Below, one piece after another: positions 1 through 12,100 of a stretch of DNA of 64,000 bases. The notes under the pieces were generated by a model, which was not told where the DNA came from, did no database searches, and saw only the letters and a program-made list of their open reading frames with translations. The position numbers and the translations under genes were made by a program. Positions within the stretch are counted from its first letter, which is position 1, and each line of letters begins with the position of its first letter. Source of the stretch: Leucosporidium creatinivorum (lineage: Eukaryota; Basidiomycota; Microbotryomycetes; Leucosporidiales; Leucosporidiaceae); NCBI GenBank assembly GCA_001600635.1, contig BCKL01000002.1, positions 1,429,425 through 1,493,424 of the forward strand. Reading direction: 5' to 3'.

Positions 1-1323
1 GTCGGCTTCTCAGACTCAGCGCAAGGTCCAAGTCGGAGTTCTCGGTGCTACTGGTACCGTCGGTCAACGGTGAGCTCTTGGTCACCTACAGACCATCACA
101 GCAAGAGCATTTGACTCACTTCGCGCCATCGCTCTCCCTCGCTTCCGCCCTTCTCTCAGCTTCATCGTCCTCCTTTCCGCCCACCCTTACTTCGAGATCC
201 GTGCATTGGGAGCTTCCTCCCGCTCGGCTGGCCAGAAGTACAGGAATGCCACCAGGTGGAAGCAGAGCGTGCCCATCCCCAAGGGCGTCGAGGACATTGT
301 CGTGCGCGAGTGCAAGGCGGATCAGTTCGAGGGCTGCGAGGTAGTCTTCTCGGGACTCGACTCTGATGTTGCTGGTGATATCGGTGAGCTACAAGGGCTT
401 CGCCGAGCTGGAAAGTGAGAGCTGATCCGCCTTCGCACCTCTCGCAGAGCAAGCCTTCCGTGCGGCCGAGCTCGCCGTCTTCTCCAACGCAGGCAACTAC
501 CGCCGAGACCCTCAATGCCCCCTCATCGTCCCCCTCGTCAACCCCGAGCACTTCAACATCATCCCCGCCCAGCAGAAGGCTCTCTCGCTCTCCAAGGGCT
601 TCATCGTCACCAACGCCAACTGCTCCACCACCGGCCTCTCCATCCCCCTTCACGCCCTCGAGAAGGCTTTCGGCCCCCTAGAGACTGTCATGGTCACCAC
701 CATGCAGGCCATCTCAGGCGCAGGATACCCCGGAGTCTCTTCCCTCGACATCCTCGACAACGTCGTCCCCCTCATCGGCGGCGAGGAGGAGAAGATGGAG
801 TGGGAGCTCTCCAAGATTCTCGGAGGACTGAGCGACGACAAGGCCGCCTTCGCCCTTCGCCACGACTCGAAGCACCCCCTCACCGTCTCGGCTGCCTGCA
901 ACCGTGTCCCCGTACTCGATGGTCACCTCGAGTGCGCTTCCGTCCGCTTCTCCGTTCGCCCCCCTCCTTCACCTCAAGCCATCAAGGATGCCCTGCGCGC
1001 CTTCAGGTGTGAGGCGCAGGAGCTCGGCTGCCCCTCGGCGCCCGAGCAGGCCATCTTTGTCCACGATGAGCCCGACCGCCCTCAGCCCCGTCTCGACAGG
1101 TACTTCCAGAACGGAAGTGGTGTCAACGTTGGACGTATCCGCGAGTGCCCGGTGCTGGACATCAAGTTCGTTTGCCTCGCCAACAACGTCTCCATCGGCG
1201 CTGCTACTTCCTCCATCATCAACGTGAGTGTCGGTGGTTGCGGAAGAGCGTCGTCGGAACTTGTACTGATCTATTGCCTCTCTATCGCAGGCCGAGTACG
1301 CCGTCGCAAAAGAGATCGTCTAG
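1..1323 (+). CDS. HOM2: Aspartate-semialdehyde dehydrogenase (5' end at window edge)
   Basis: Makes L-aspartate 4-semialdehyde from aspartyl phosphate with NADPH, a step toward threonine, methionine and isoleucine in the cytosol. The first exon reads SASQTQRKVQVGVLGATG, the Rossmann nucleotide-binding loop. Base 1 is a G directly before TCG, so it is probably the last base of an ATG just outside the window. The active-site cysteine sits in NANCSTTG (about 615-640). The NPEHFNIIP and GAGYPGVSSLDI blocks are also typical of the fungal family. Four exons are joined by introns at about 70-149, 386-447 and 1225-1290, and the protein ends AEYAVAKEIV before TAG at 1321-1323. Length is about normal for the family, and nothing is broken. 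Identification is firm. Confidence 0.93.
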
Positions 1324-1580
1324 ATCTTCGCCGAAGTAGATCCCTCCAGCTCCATCCCTTGTCGAAAGCACATATTCCTCATCGCAGTCCTCGGTATGCA
1401 GAGAGACGAGAGGGCGATCCATGCAGCGAACAGGTTCAGCATAACCCGATAGCTCGGAGCAGCGCCGCGAACCACCGTCCAGCTCCCTGAGTCGGCTCGC
1501 ATCTCGCTCCTTTTCCTCGAGCAGCTAGCGGGCTTATAAAGGCATCTCTCTGGATTCCCTTCAACCGACAACCGCTCTGT

Positions 1581-2455
1581 CTAAGCCTCAGTAGCCTCGG
1601 AGACGCCACCCTCGGCCTTCGCAGCCGTCCTAGCCTTCTCCTTCTCGAGCAGTTTCCTGTGACAGGCAACAACGATCAGCTCGGCTCACTCAGCTCGACG
1701 ACAGCTCAATTCAACTCACCTCCTCGCCTCAAGCACCATCCTCTCCTTCCTCTCCTTTAAGCTCCGCTCCCTCGCCTCCATCGTAGTCTCCCACGCCGGC
1801 GCGGCCTTGCCCTTGCCCTTGCTTTCTAGGGCAGGCTCCTCGGCGGCTTCAGATGTTCGACCTTGTAGTCCGAGACGAGCGATGAGAGAGGAAGGAGGAG
1901 ATGAGGGTGATGATCCGCTCGCTGGTGCTGGAGCGGCGGCGGCGGGGGTAGGAGCTGGTCGGGAAGGCGCAGGGTCGTGGAAGAAGCCGGCGGGGGGCTG
2001 TTCGGTGTGACAGCTTGCGTTAGCTCAGCCCATCAACGCGACATGAGACTACAGCTCACCTCGGGCAATCCCCCCTGCCTGAGCGCCCTCTCGACGACGC
2101 TCTCTACGTTCCCCCGAGTTCCCTCCAACGCATAGCGGATAGCACCCTCCGAAATGTTAGGGAACATAGCTGCCACCTGATCCACCGAAGCCTGTGGGAT
2201 AGTCCGGCGATTGGACGAGCTCGAGCCTGAGCTGGACGATGAGTCGGAGCCTGTAGCGATGCAGAGAGGGTCAGCTCTCGTGCAAGCAGGAGCGGAAGAG
2301 AGATAGCGTACCGAAGAAGTAGCGGAAGGTGAGGAAGCAGAAGCCAAGGGCTACGAGCCAGCCTACAGCGTCGTCCTGGAGGAGCGAAGGCGAGTGCGTG
2401 GTGCGTCAGTCGGAGGTGCTCTGAAGCAGAGTAGAAGTTGCAAGGGACGTACCAT
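1581..2455 (-). CDS. CUE-domain membrane protein, Cue1-like
   Basis: Probably an ER-anchored ubiquitin-binding protein of the Cue1 type, which recruits and activates a ubiquitin-conjugating enzyme in ER-associated degradation; that role is inferred. A short hydrophobic N-terminal segment (DDAVGWLVALGFCFLTFRYF) is followed by a Ser-rich linker. Next comes a CUE domain with the MFP motif (VDQVAAMFPNISEGAIRYAL) and a GNVESVVERAL helix. The tail is Pro/Ala-rich, then charged (RERSLKERKERMVLEARR), and ends at a TAG whose complement is 1581-1583. The start used here is the ATG at 2453-2455, followed at once by a GTACGT donor, so exon 1 would hold only the start codon. Three further introns fit. The start could be wrong, but the CUE and membrane segments are clear. 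Confidence 0.78.
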
Positions 2456-2893
2456 GATCGTGGTGAGGTCTCTAGTGTGCTGGTGCAGGCGAAGAAGGAA
2501 AAGGACGAGACGAGCGATTGGGACGGAGGGAGAGAGGTGCCGGCGCGAGCGAGCGGAAGCAAGGCGGCGACAGAAAACGACAGAATCTGCTACCGAGCAG
2601 GATGAGATATGGCAGGTCAGATGCACAGCCTTTCAGACTCTGTGACCTATCAGAAGGTCTGTCACCGTACAGCACCGTTGCTTGTTGACCTCGGCCTTCG
2701 CAATCTCCCGCGACTTCGCCGAAGACGTTGAAGGTCGATAGGCGACGATGGAGCTTGGATCGGGAGCCGAAGACCATCTACGAATCGTCTTCCGGGCATC
2801 CCTAGCTCCCTGCGAGCCTCAGACACCTCGCTCCTCCGCGACCTCGGCGCTTGCTTCTTCTCTTCGCCACCGCTCGTCTTCAGCCTCAATAGC

Positions 2894-4450
2894 TTACACA
2901 GTCGCATCACCATATTCCCAGCTACCCAATACCTCTTTCACCGCCTCCTCAAAGTTCTCCCCACACCACTCTGGCCCAACCTCTCCCTCGGCGCCTTCCT
3001 CCTTCGCCAACCGCTTCTCATCGCCCTTCCTGTACTTGCCTGTCCGGACGAGATACCTCCGTAGACTGAGCTCCCGAGCGACGAGACCGGTGTCTTGCTT
3101 CCAGTCGTCACCAATCTACGGAACGAGAACGAGAGGGAGGGCCAGGGTCAGCGCCGAAACGGGCGAAGGGGAAGAGGAAGAGGAAGAGCTGCTGAAGTAG
3201 AGAGGGCTGATGGTTGAGAGTAAAGCAAGGAAGGAGACGCACCATGCCGACGCTGGACCAGTCCCCCGAGGTAATGCCGTCCTTCTCCAACGACCGAAGT
3301 GCCAGCTCGAAGAACGCGCGAGTGGGCTTGCCGACTGCGTAGGATGTCAGAGTCGCGGTGGAAGAAGGAGTAGACGCAAAGAAGATGATGTTCGAGGTGT
3401 TGTCAGTTTGTGTTGAGCGAGGACATAGCGAGGAACTCGGCGCACCAACTTCGGCTTTGACTCCGCTCGCTTCCTCCAGCGCCGTGATAAAGGGTCCTGC
3501 TCGACGCCGACGGTCAGCAAGCTTCTCGTACATGTACTACCCTCTGCAGCAGACTCACCAGGCCCTAAACTCAGTTTTCCATCCCCAGCGCCCACCACCG
3601 TCGCCCGATGAGTCGCAATCAATTGAACCTTGCCCTTCCCTGGCCCTCCCTCGCCAGACAGGAGACGGAACGCATCGTTCAGGCCGTTGGTATAAGAGAG
3701 GCGGTCGGGTGCGAGACCCACGATGACGGCGTTGATAGGTGAGGATGTGGAAGGAGGAGGGAAGTCCGAGAGGGAGGAGGAGGAGAGGAGGTAGAGAGGG
3801 CTGGTAGAGTGGGAGGGTGGGCGGGAAGGATTGAAGGTGAGAGGAAGAATAAGATCGGAGATTCGGAAAGGTAGATAGACGATCAGTCGGTGCGGAAGTC
3901 AGGGGAGAGGGCAAGTGCCGAGCTCACTTAAGATTCCGAGCGTCAACGAGAGAGCAAACGGCTGAGAGTGATGTGAAGAGCTGGCGTAGAGCGTTAGGAT
4001 AAATTACGTTAGCATCATGCTGGAGCCACCATCGAGAGACCACGCTACAGCAGCAGAAGAGGGCTCGGCACTCACCTCCTCCTCTCGCACGTCCAGATCC
4101 ATCCGCTTCATCTTGTCCAGCAGGCTCTGCTCTGCATCAAGGATAGGATTTTAGCTCGGAATACTTCAGCAGTCTTCGCACAGTGTCGCTGAACTCACTG
4201 CTCTCCTTGGAAGTGTTGGAAACGTAGCGAATAGCAATGCCGGCCTCTCTCAGCCTTCGAATAGCGGCCGCTGCTCCCGGTGTAGCCGTGTCGGAGACGT
4301 GTAGTGTACCAGAGAGGTCGATGAGAAGAGCGCGAAGGCTGTTCAAGGAGCGAGAAGGGAGAGAAGCGCCGAGAACGGGAAGGAGGAGCGAGCGTGGGTC
4401 ATGATGAGCTGCAGGCTTGTAGGCGCTTATTGAGAAGCTCACCGGGTCAT
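2894..4450 (-). CDS. HAD-superfamily phosphatase, HDHD2 type
   Basis: A haloacid-dehalogenase-fold hydrolase close to animal HDHD2/LHPP; its substrate is unknown. It begins [20 protein letters not shown], the HAD motif I. A serine in place of the second aspartate (DLSGT) is usual in this subfamily and is not damage. A later block, [10 protein letters not shown], carries motif II. Further on come [40 protein letters not shown] (motif III lysine) and [10 protein letters not shown] (motif IV). The end [10 protein letters not shown] stops with TAA at the complement of 2894-2896. The ATG at 4448-4450 gives only eight coding bases before a GTGAGC donor; the acceptor CCTTGAACAG restores the frame exactly. 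It is divergent from ATP7, with about 320 bases between the two start codons. Confidence 0.85.
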
Positions 4451-4773
4451 GATAGGCGAGACTGAGTAGGCAGACACAACAAGCAGAAAAGAAACGAGAA
4501 ATGAGCAGCGCGAGGCAGGAGAGAGACCTGCGAACGAGCTCGGCAAGCTCGCTGAAGGCGACAGGACTCGAGCGCCGAGACCGGCATAAGAAGGTGCAAC
4601 TCAGCGACGAGAGAATGCATAAGAGTACTGAAAGTGCCGCTAGCTCCCAAGCCACTCCGATAGGGCTGTAGCAGAGTAGTTACGCCCCCTCAGACGATTT
4701 TCCCCGTCGAGCTGGGCCAAGTCGCGGCGGCTCGAGCTGGTTGCTCCCCTTCCCTCTCCACTTCACTATCGCT
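4451..4773. promoter_or_regulatory. Divergent intergenic region, HDHD2-like / ATP7
   Basis: This 323-base gap between two outward-facing start codons must carry both promoters and both 5' leaders. I see no convincing TATA box or repeat. The half next to ATP7 is pyrimidine-rich (for example CCTTCCCTCTCCACTTCACT), as is common before highly expressed fungal genes. Confidence 0.5.
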
Positions 4774-5907
4774 ATGTCTGCCGCTGCGTGAGTACTAAGC
4801 TGCAGCCTACCAGCCTACAGCCCCGGCTTCGTACTGATCCTCTCTTCGCTGCTTTCTCCCGCTCTCCTCCGACTCGCCTGCTCGCTCGCTCGCCTCAGTG
4901 TTGTCGTTGACTGGGGTCGCATCACCACCAAGCTCGGTCTCCACAAGGGTACAGATACTAGCTTATCATATCAGCTTACATAGCTAACGCCCTACACCTA
5001 CAAACAGAGACCTTGTCCGCCCTCTCCGCCTTCCGCAAGCGCGCTGCCGATGCTCGCCTCGCTCACTCGACCTACAAGTCGGCGCCCAAGTCGATCGACT
5101 TTGAGCACTACCGGTCGGTCCTCAAGAACAAGGACGTCGTCGCCGAGGGAGAGAAGCTCTTCAAGGCGTTCAAGCCCGTCGACTACGATGTGAAGGCCCA
5201 GCTCAAGGCGATTGATGCTTTCGAGGGCAAGGCCGTGAGTTTCAATGTCATACGGGAGGGTTGCAGAGGGCAGCGCAGGAGGGAGAAGGGTACAGAGGAT
5301 AGCTGGGCGAGATGGCAGGGATTGCAGAGCAGTACAGCGGGCTCAGGACGGGGCCGCAGCTTGCGCGACACGACGCTCAGTTGGGACGCACTTGTTAACC
5401 CTTCGCTATCCTCTTACAGGTCGCTTCGGCCAAGGAGACTGCCACCAAGATTGAGGCCGAGCTTAGAAACCTCAACACCACCCTCAAGAACATTGAGGAC
5501 GCCCGCCCCTTCGACCAGCTCACCGTCAGTCCGCGTTTCTCTTTCGCTAGACCTCGAGAGCTGACCGTGTTTCTATGTACAGCTCGACGACGTCTCCAAG
5601 GCTCGCCCCGAGATCACCAAGGCTGTCGAGACTATGGTGTCCAAGGGCAAGTGGACCGTCCCCGGATACGTCGAGAGTGAGTTCACCTTTCCCTACTTCG
5701 CCTGCGCCGACCAGCTTGCTGATCCTTCTTCGCATCCACAGAGTTCGGAGTACGTCCTCGCACCCCGTTTATTGAGGCGCTGTTACTGACCCTCCTTCTC
5801 TTCCCTCCCTGCTTGTCGCGCTCCTCAGAACCTCAGTAAGTCGACCCCGAGCCTCGCCGAAAACGCGTCCTCTGTGCTGACCTGCTTCCTTTGCAGGTGC
5901 CATCTAA
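4774..5907 (+). CDS. ATP7: Mitochondrial F1Fo-ATP synthase subunit d
   Basis: A peripheral-stalk subunit of ATP synthase on the matrix side of the inner mitochondrial membrane. The protein starts MSAAAVVVDWGRITTKLGLHK, then has ETLSALSAFRKRAADARLAH and the helix LKNKDVVAEGEKLFKAFKP. A long helical part follows (ASAKETATKIEAELRNLNTTL), and the end is KWTVPGYVEKFGNLSAI with TAA at 5905-5907. At least six introns interrupt a protein of about 170 residues, one of them after only 14 coding bases. The last exons are tiny: one of eight bases and one of seven. Length and ends match the fungal family. It is convergent with Dicer, with 235 bases between the stop codons. Confidence 0.93.
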
Positions 5908-6142
5908 ACGCAGGGTACAGTCGACTAGAAAAGGTGCAGAAGGTGTTGCAAAGTATCGTGGTTGCCGTATCTAAACGCTCAGGGATCCGAGGGCGGCGAG
6001 CTCGTTTCGTCGCTGCTCGTTCTGCAGCTCTGCTCGACATTCACTGCTCGACACGGGTGGCACTGATCGAGCGTATTTGCGGTCCTATCAAGAAGCCTCA
6101 AGCTATCGACATCTCCTTCCCTCAACAATCCTCTCCTCGCTC

Positions 6143-9100
6143 TCAACTCTCCATCCTGTCCCCTCCAGCAGCCTCTCCTCCACCACTCGCACCCGCGTTA
6201 ACAAACACATCCTCATCCTCCTCATCCGAGCTAGGGTCCGAGATGAGTCCCTCGTTACGACGACGAGCTTCTTCCTCGGCCGCCTCCTCGGCTTTGATGG
6301 CGCGCGTGTGGGAGCAGTTGCTGGAGGAGGGTGCATGGGAGGAGGAGTGGAGATGGGAGAGGGGGGAAGAGCATGGAGGAGGCGCGGTGAGAGGGTCAGC
6401 AGAGCGAGCGCGATAGCGGGCGAAGAGGGCCGAGCGAGAGGCTCACCACCTGTTCGCGAAGAAGGCGGGGTCTGTAGTGAGGCGAAGGGACTTGGTCAGC
6501 TGCAGCGCCCTCATCGCGCCCGAGACAACGCGACGACTCACTCGCTTCCAACCAAGCCATCGCCTCGGCGCTGACCAACCTCTTCGCCGTCTTGGGATTA
6601 GCCGTCTCCACGGTAGCGAGGACGACATTATGGCAGATGACGCTCGTCCTCGTCAACCTGGGCTGAATGATATCGGATCCATCCTCCGACAGCCTGGGCT
6701 CGACAGTGGACGAGATGTGCGAAACGTCGTCGCAGCCGACTCCCTGAGCTCGTTCGAGGAGGATGCGGATGGCGTCGATCTTGAGGGAGGTGGGGGTGAC
6801 CCATTTGGCGAAGAAGGGGACGAGGAGGTGGTCGAAAGTTTGCTGAGGTGCAGAGGGGTTGAAGCTGGAGTCGACGAGGACGGCGCCGAAGAGGCTCTGT
6901 GGAGGCAGGGGTCAGCGAGGCCGAGGTAGGAGACGGAGACTGTAGCTACCTCGACGATGTCAGCGACGGCCTTGGGAGCTGTAGCGATGTCCAGGTCAGC
7001 GCTTGCGCCCTCGAACGTCGAGTAGGAACTTACGATCGGCGAGCAGCCAGTACGGCCTCAGCTGCCTCTGCTCCTGCGCCGCTTGCACGATCTCGAGATC
7101 CTTCGCCTTGTTGATCCTCTCGCGGTAAACCTCGATGCTCTTGGCGAGGGCGTCATTGTCGAAGGCGAGCCACTTGTCAAGCTCGTACCTGTGAGCGAGA
7201 AGGTCAGCGCCGAGCGTCGAGAGGCGAAAAGAGAGGAAGAGCTCACTCGACGGCGATGGCGGCGAGGGTCTCATTGCTCAGAGCAGCGCCCTTAAGCTCG
7301 GTCAATTGACCTGGACTCAGCTCGCCCCAGCGAGTCCAGCAGTAGCGGACGACCATGAAGTCCAGGAGGGAATCGCCGAGCCATTCGAGGCGCTGGAACG
7401 AGACGGCGGCGTTGAGCTTGCTCGGGTGGGTCTGCGGCGAGATGAAGACGAGTAAGCGCTCAGTCGACGCTCTGAGCCTCGGAGCAGCTCACCAGGGCCT
7501 CGGTCAACAGATGACCATGCACGAAGCGATACGCCAGCTTCTCCTCGACCAGCACCGGCGCCTCAGCGACCGTCGCCCTCGCCGGGATCTCGCCGTAGAT
7601 CCTCGCAAAGTCGTCCCATCCCTTGATGTGGCTCACGTCGACGTGCAGCGCGATGGCCGCCTGGAGCGCCGTCTCAAAGCCATCGCAAAGGCCCGAGCGG
7701 TTGAAGCCCGTCTCGTAGGCGGCGCCGAGGAGAGCTTCCACGACGTCGGCGATCGTCTTGTCGCCGATGGTGGTGAACTCGGGAGGCGGCTGACCCTTTA
7801 GGAGCTCGAAGGCGGGCGGAAGGAATTGGCTGCGAGGGCGAGGGGAGGTCAGCGCGAATTCGAAGAGATTCAGCGCCGCCGGGTACGAGCCTACCGAGAC
7901 GTGAAGGGCCGGGAGACGAGGTAGGAAGGGAGGGTGAGCTTGAGACCGCCGATGAAGAGCTCGGCGTTTGAGATCTGCCTCAGGCGCTTGCGGTGGAGCT
8001 CTCCCTCGTGGCAGGTCTTCTCCATCGTAACGAAGCAGTTGACTGCGCGGGAGAGAGATTAGCTCCCAAGCTTTCGAGCAAAGAAGAAGAGTCGAAGGAC
8101 TCACCACTGCAGAGATATTTGAGAAACGCATCACCTAGAAGTTCGAGTCGCTCGTAGTCCTCCTCGAGACACGCCGACGGGGTCATGAGCGACATGCGAA
8201 CAAGTGCGGGATTGAGCGCCGAATTGAACACGCGCTGGTTGAGCTCGTCGACGAGGAGCAATTGATCAAGCTCGGTGAGGAGGGACGGCAGCATGAGAGC
8301 GGCTGTGGATAGGAAGGTTAGCGGGGTCTCGGGCGGGATGGAAGCAGCCGACACACTCCTAAAAATACTCGCGGGGAGCGAGTGGACACTGCAGAGCTGG
8401 GGGATGGCAAAGCGAGGCGTTTTCTGTTATCGCCGAGAGGGTCAGCAGCAGCCTTCGAGGGGGCGCAAGGGTCAATGTACGCGAAGGAGCCTCTTCTGCG
8501 AGGGAGTGACGTTGTTGGAGGGAGTGGCCGAGAGGTAGGTGACGACCTTGGGCATCTATGGTGCCGCGAGGAGGTCAGAGCCGAGGCGAGAGGTGCGGCG
8601 AGCAGTCGACGACTCACACGAGACACCTCCAGTAGCGGCTGATCGTCCTTGATGTTGTAGCGATGGAAGACCTGCTCGTTGAAGGACATGTCTGCAAAGG
8701 CGATCGAGGTCAGCTCGTCGTGAGTTGAGCAGGAGGGCCGAGACGAACAATAGTCGAGGACATTGGTGAAGCCGGCGTCGCTCTGCCTTCCAGGAGGGAG
8801 GGTGCTTTTGGGATGAAGGTCGTGGTGGGTCTTGTTGAAGAAGTAGCGGCCTGGAGATTGAGCGGTCAGCGCGCATTCTCGCTAACAACGAACAGCACGA
8901 CTCACAATCGTTCTTGCCCGCATCGACGATGACCGAATCGCCCAGCTTCGATAAATCCTTCCAGTCGAGCTTCTCCTCCTGGATCCTCGCGCCGTGCTCC
9001 ATCAGCGACCAGTCCAAACTCTCGACGCCCAAGCGATCGGCGAGTGAGCAGTCGGCCTTGAGGGGAGCGACAAAGTAGTTCATCTTCTCGCCGTCGATGT

Positions 9101-12100
9101 CGATCATGCGGTTGAGGACGGAGAGCCAGACGCGGAGGTTCCATCCTCGAAGGGTGACCCTCTGCTGCTTGCTGACGACGAAGGAGCCGGGGACTGGGCT
9201 GGCCGAGGCGGAGATGGCCTCGCCGTCGATGAAGAGCTTGATCTTGGGCGTGGCGGGGAGTCGGGACCTGCTGAGGAGCAGCAATGGGCGATAGAGCTCT
9301 TTCTCGACCGTCATGGTTCCTCCTGGTCCATTGTAGTGCAGCAACGTGCCGTAGAGCGTCGTCTGCTCGGCGAAAGCTCCCTCCGGCGTCCAGGCATCGG
9401 CGCGCTTCTTCTCGTAGCCAATCTGACGCTTGCGGGATCCGATGGTGCGCCCTTCTTCGTCCTTGGCGTCTTCCTCGGCGAAGAGATCGAGAGGGAGAAG
9501 GTGGTCGTCGAGGGCGCCGATGTTGCGGAGGACCTTGCAAGCGACGAACGAAGCCGCTCGTTTCGCGAGCTTGCCGTCAAGGCAAGGCTCTGTGGGATGT
9601 GTACGAGGTCAGCTAGAGCATCCAGGAGTATCGCAAAGGACTAGAATCCTGGCGCACCCGAGATGACGGTGCGAATCCTCGCGCTCGTCGGGAAGGTGAT
9701 GGTGCAGGTCACGCGCTTGTCGAAGAGCTCGACCAGTTCGAACTTGGGCTTGTTGATACTGAAAGCGTCCGACACAGGTAGAGATTGGCAGCTGAGAAGC
9801 GGGAAGGCGGGTGAGCGAAGTCCTCCTGCTTCTCGCCGAGCCGACTCACTAGCGCTGCAAGAGCGAGATGGCAAAGTGAGGCGTGACTTGAGCGTTGGTG
9901 GAGTCTTCGACCAGGTAGTCTGCTTCGGGAGCGTCCTCGTCTCCGTAGTCGGCTTGCTCGTAGGAGATCTCGACCTGACTGAGCAAGTCCGAGATGCCTT
10001 TATCAAAATTTGCGATGCGGACTAACTTGCGCTGCTCGGCGACGTTGCCTGTGGTACAACAAGGGTCAGTGATCTCGACCAGAGAGGAGGAGGCACCATC
10101 GAGACGCACCCTCCTCGACGAAGAGGATGTAATGGCTGCCAGCGGCGCGAGCTCGGCCTCTCGACTGGACGTAGGAGATGTGAGTCCTGTGCGGATGGAG
10201 GAGGTCAGTCGAGCGCGGCGCAGAGCATGAGCGAGTCGCAAGACTCACTCGTAGAGGTCGAAGCGAGCGACGAAGTTGCAGGGCTGCGAAGGGGAAGTCA
10301 GCTTCCCAGCTCGGCACCTCGACACGGCTCGGTCAACTCACTTGAACATCGAGACCTTCCTCTACAACCGAAGTAGCGACGAGCAGGTTTGTATCGCCCT
10401 CGCCGAAAGCCGTGAGCACCGAGGCCTGCTCGCTCCAAGCCATTCTCGGGCCACTGCGCTCGTCAAGTCGGTCAGCTCTCGACCTACCTCGTCGTCGACA
10501 AGGGTGACGACTCACAAAGCTCCTCCACCAGGTCCCGTATCGCCGTGACCCGTCACGCAGTCGACGCGAATCCAGTCGAGCTCGGGGATGATCCTGGTCA
10601 GCTCCTTGAGAATTTGTGCGATGAGGAGGGCGTCCATGCGGCGGTTCTGTGGGATCAGAAGAGGTTCAACACTCGTCCAGTCGTAGCTACGACGGATGAA
10701 GCAGAACGCACGACGAAGATGATTCCACAGAAAGTCGCGGCGCCCGGCTTGCAGGCGGCGAGGAGCTTGACGAGGGACTGGAGCTTGGGCGACAGCTTGT
10801 TGTAGGAGAGTGAAGGGCGATGGTTTTGGATCTCGCTGCCGGCGGAAAAGAAGTGGGTCAGCTCGCTCTCTACCACTCGACACGAGCAGGCTCACCGAAG
10901 CCACTCGGGCAGCTCGATCTCCATCGGCTCTTCCTCCTCCTCCTCTTCTTCCTCGACAGCCTGCTCTTCCATGACGACCTCCTTCTCCGGGTGAATGAGC
11001 GAGAATTCGGGGTCGTCGGGCTTGTGCGTCGGCTCGACGGTGATCGTCTCCTGCTCCAACTCGGCGTCCTCGAGAAGCTGAGGGTAGTACTTCTGTTTGT
11101 AACGTTGAAAGACTAGGTGCCAGATGAGGTCTTGAGCGTCGGGTCCGTAGTCGCGGAGGCTGTCCAACCGGGCGGAGGACTAGGTCAGCGAAGTAGCGCC
11201 GAGGCTGAGCGAAAGAAGAGACCTACGCCGTCTCGGAAGCTCGCTCGTACTTGCGGAACTGGTCATCCTTGACCAAGATCTTCTCAAGTACCGACCTGGT
11301 GAGCGCGGTGGGGTGATAGCCTGCTCAAGAGGAGATACGTCAGCTCTTGTAAGTCCCGCCGAGTGAGGGAGGACAAGGCGCACCAGGAGGACGGGGGTAG
11401 GTGACGTGAAGGACGGTAGGCTGCGCGACCATCTCTCTCAACTCGTTGAGCGTCTCGGGAGGAGCAGTGACGAGTCTGTCGACGAACGTCGAGGTCAGCT
11501 CGAATTGCTCCCGCGTCTTCGCCCGCCCTCGGGGCACGTTCACATCTACTCACCTCGCATCGAAGAGCTGTTGCAGTTTCTCGGCTTCGGGCAATCCCTC
11601 GCTGCTGTTGATCGGGCTGGCGGTGAGGCCGAGGATCTTGGGACGCTGGTCGGGCGGAGCTCGGTGGTAGAAGTCGCGGAGGATGGAGGCGAAGGGGCTG
11701 CGAGAAGTGGACATGATCGTCAGCTGCAGCCCTAGCGATGCGATGAACGCCGTCGAGGTCGTGCAAGGGTGGAGATCAAGAAGGCGACGGCACACTTCGG
11801 CGCTCGGTAGAGAAACCGCTCGACTCACTGGTTCGTCTTGGCGTGGTGCGCCTCGTCGAAGACCATGAGCGAGATATCCTGCATTCCGATGAAGCCGTGG
11901 GCGAGCGAATCGAGAAGCAGCTGAGCGGTGAGGACGAGGCAGCTGTTCGAGCGGGACTAGTCAGCGCCGAGCGACGGCTCAGAGGTCGTCCGAGCACTCA
12001 CTCGTAGTTCTCAAAGTTATGCGCCCACTCCTCTTCGTTGCTGAGGTTCACGCCGAGGCCGCCGAAGAGCTTGCCGACGCGCAGAGCCGTGCTATAGCGA

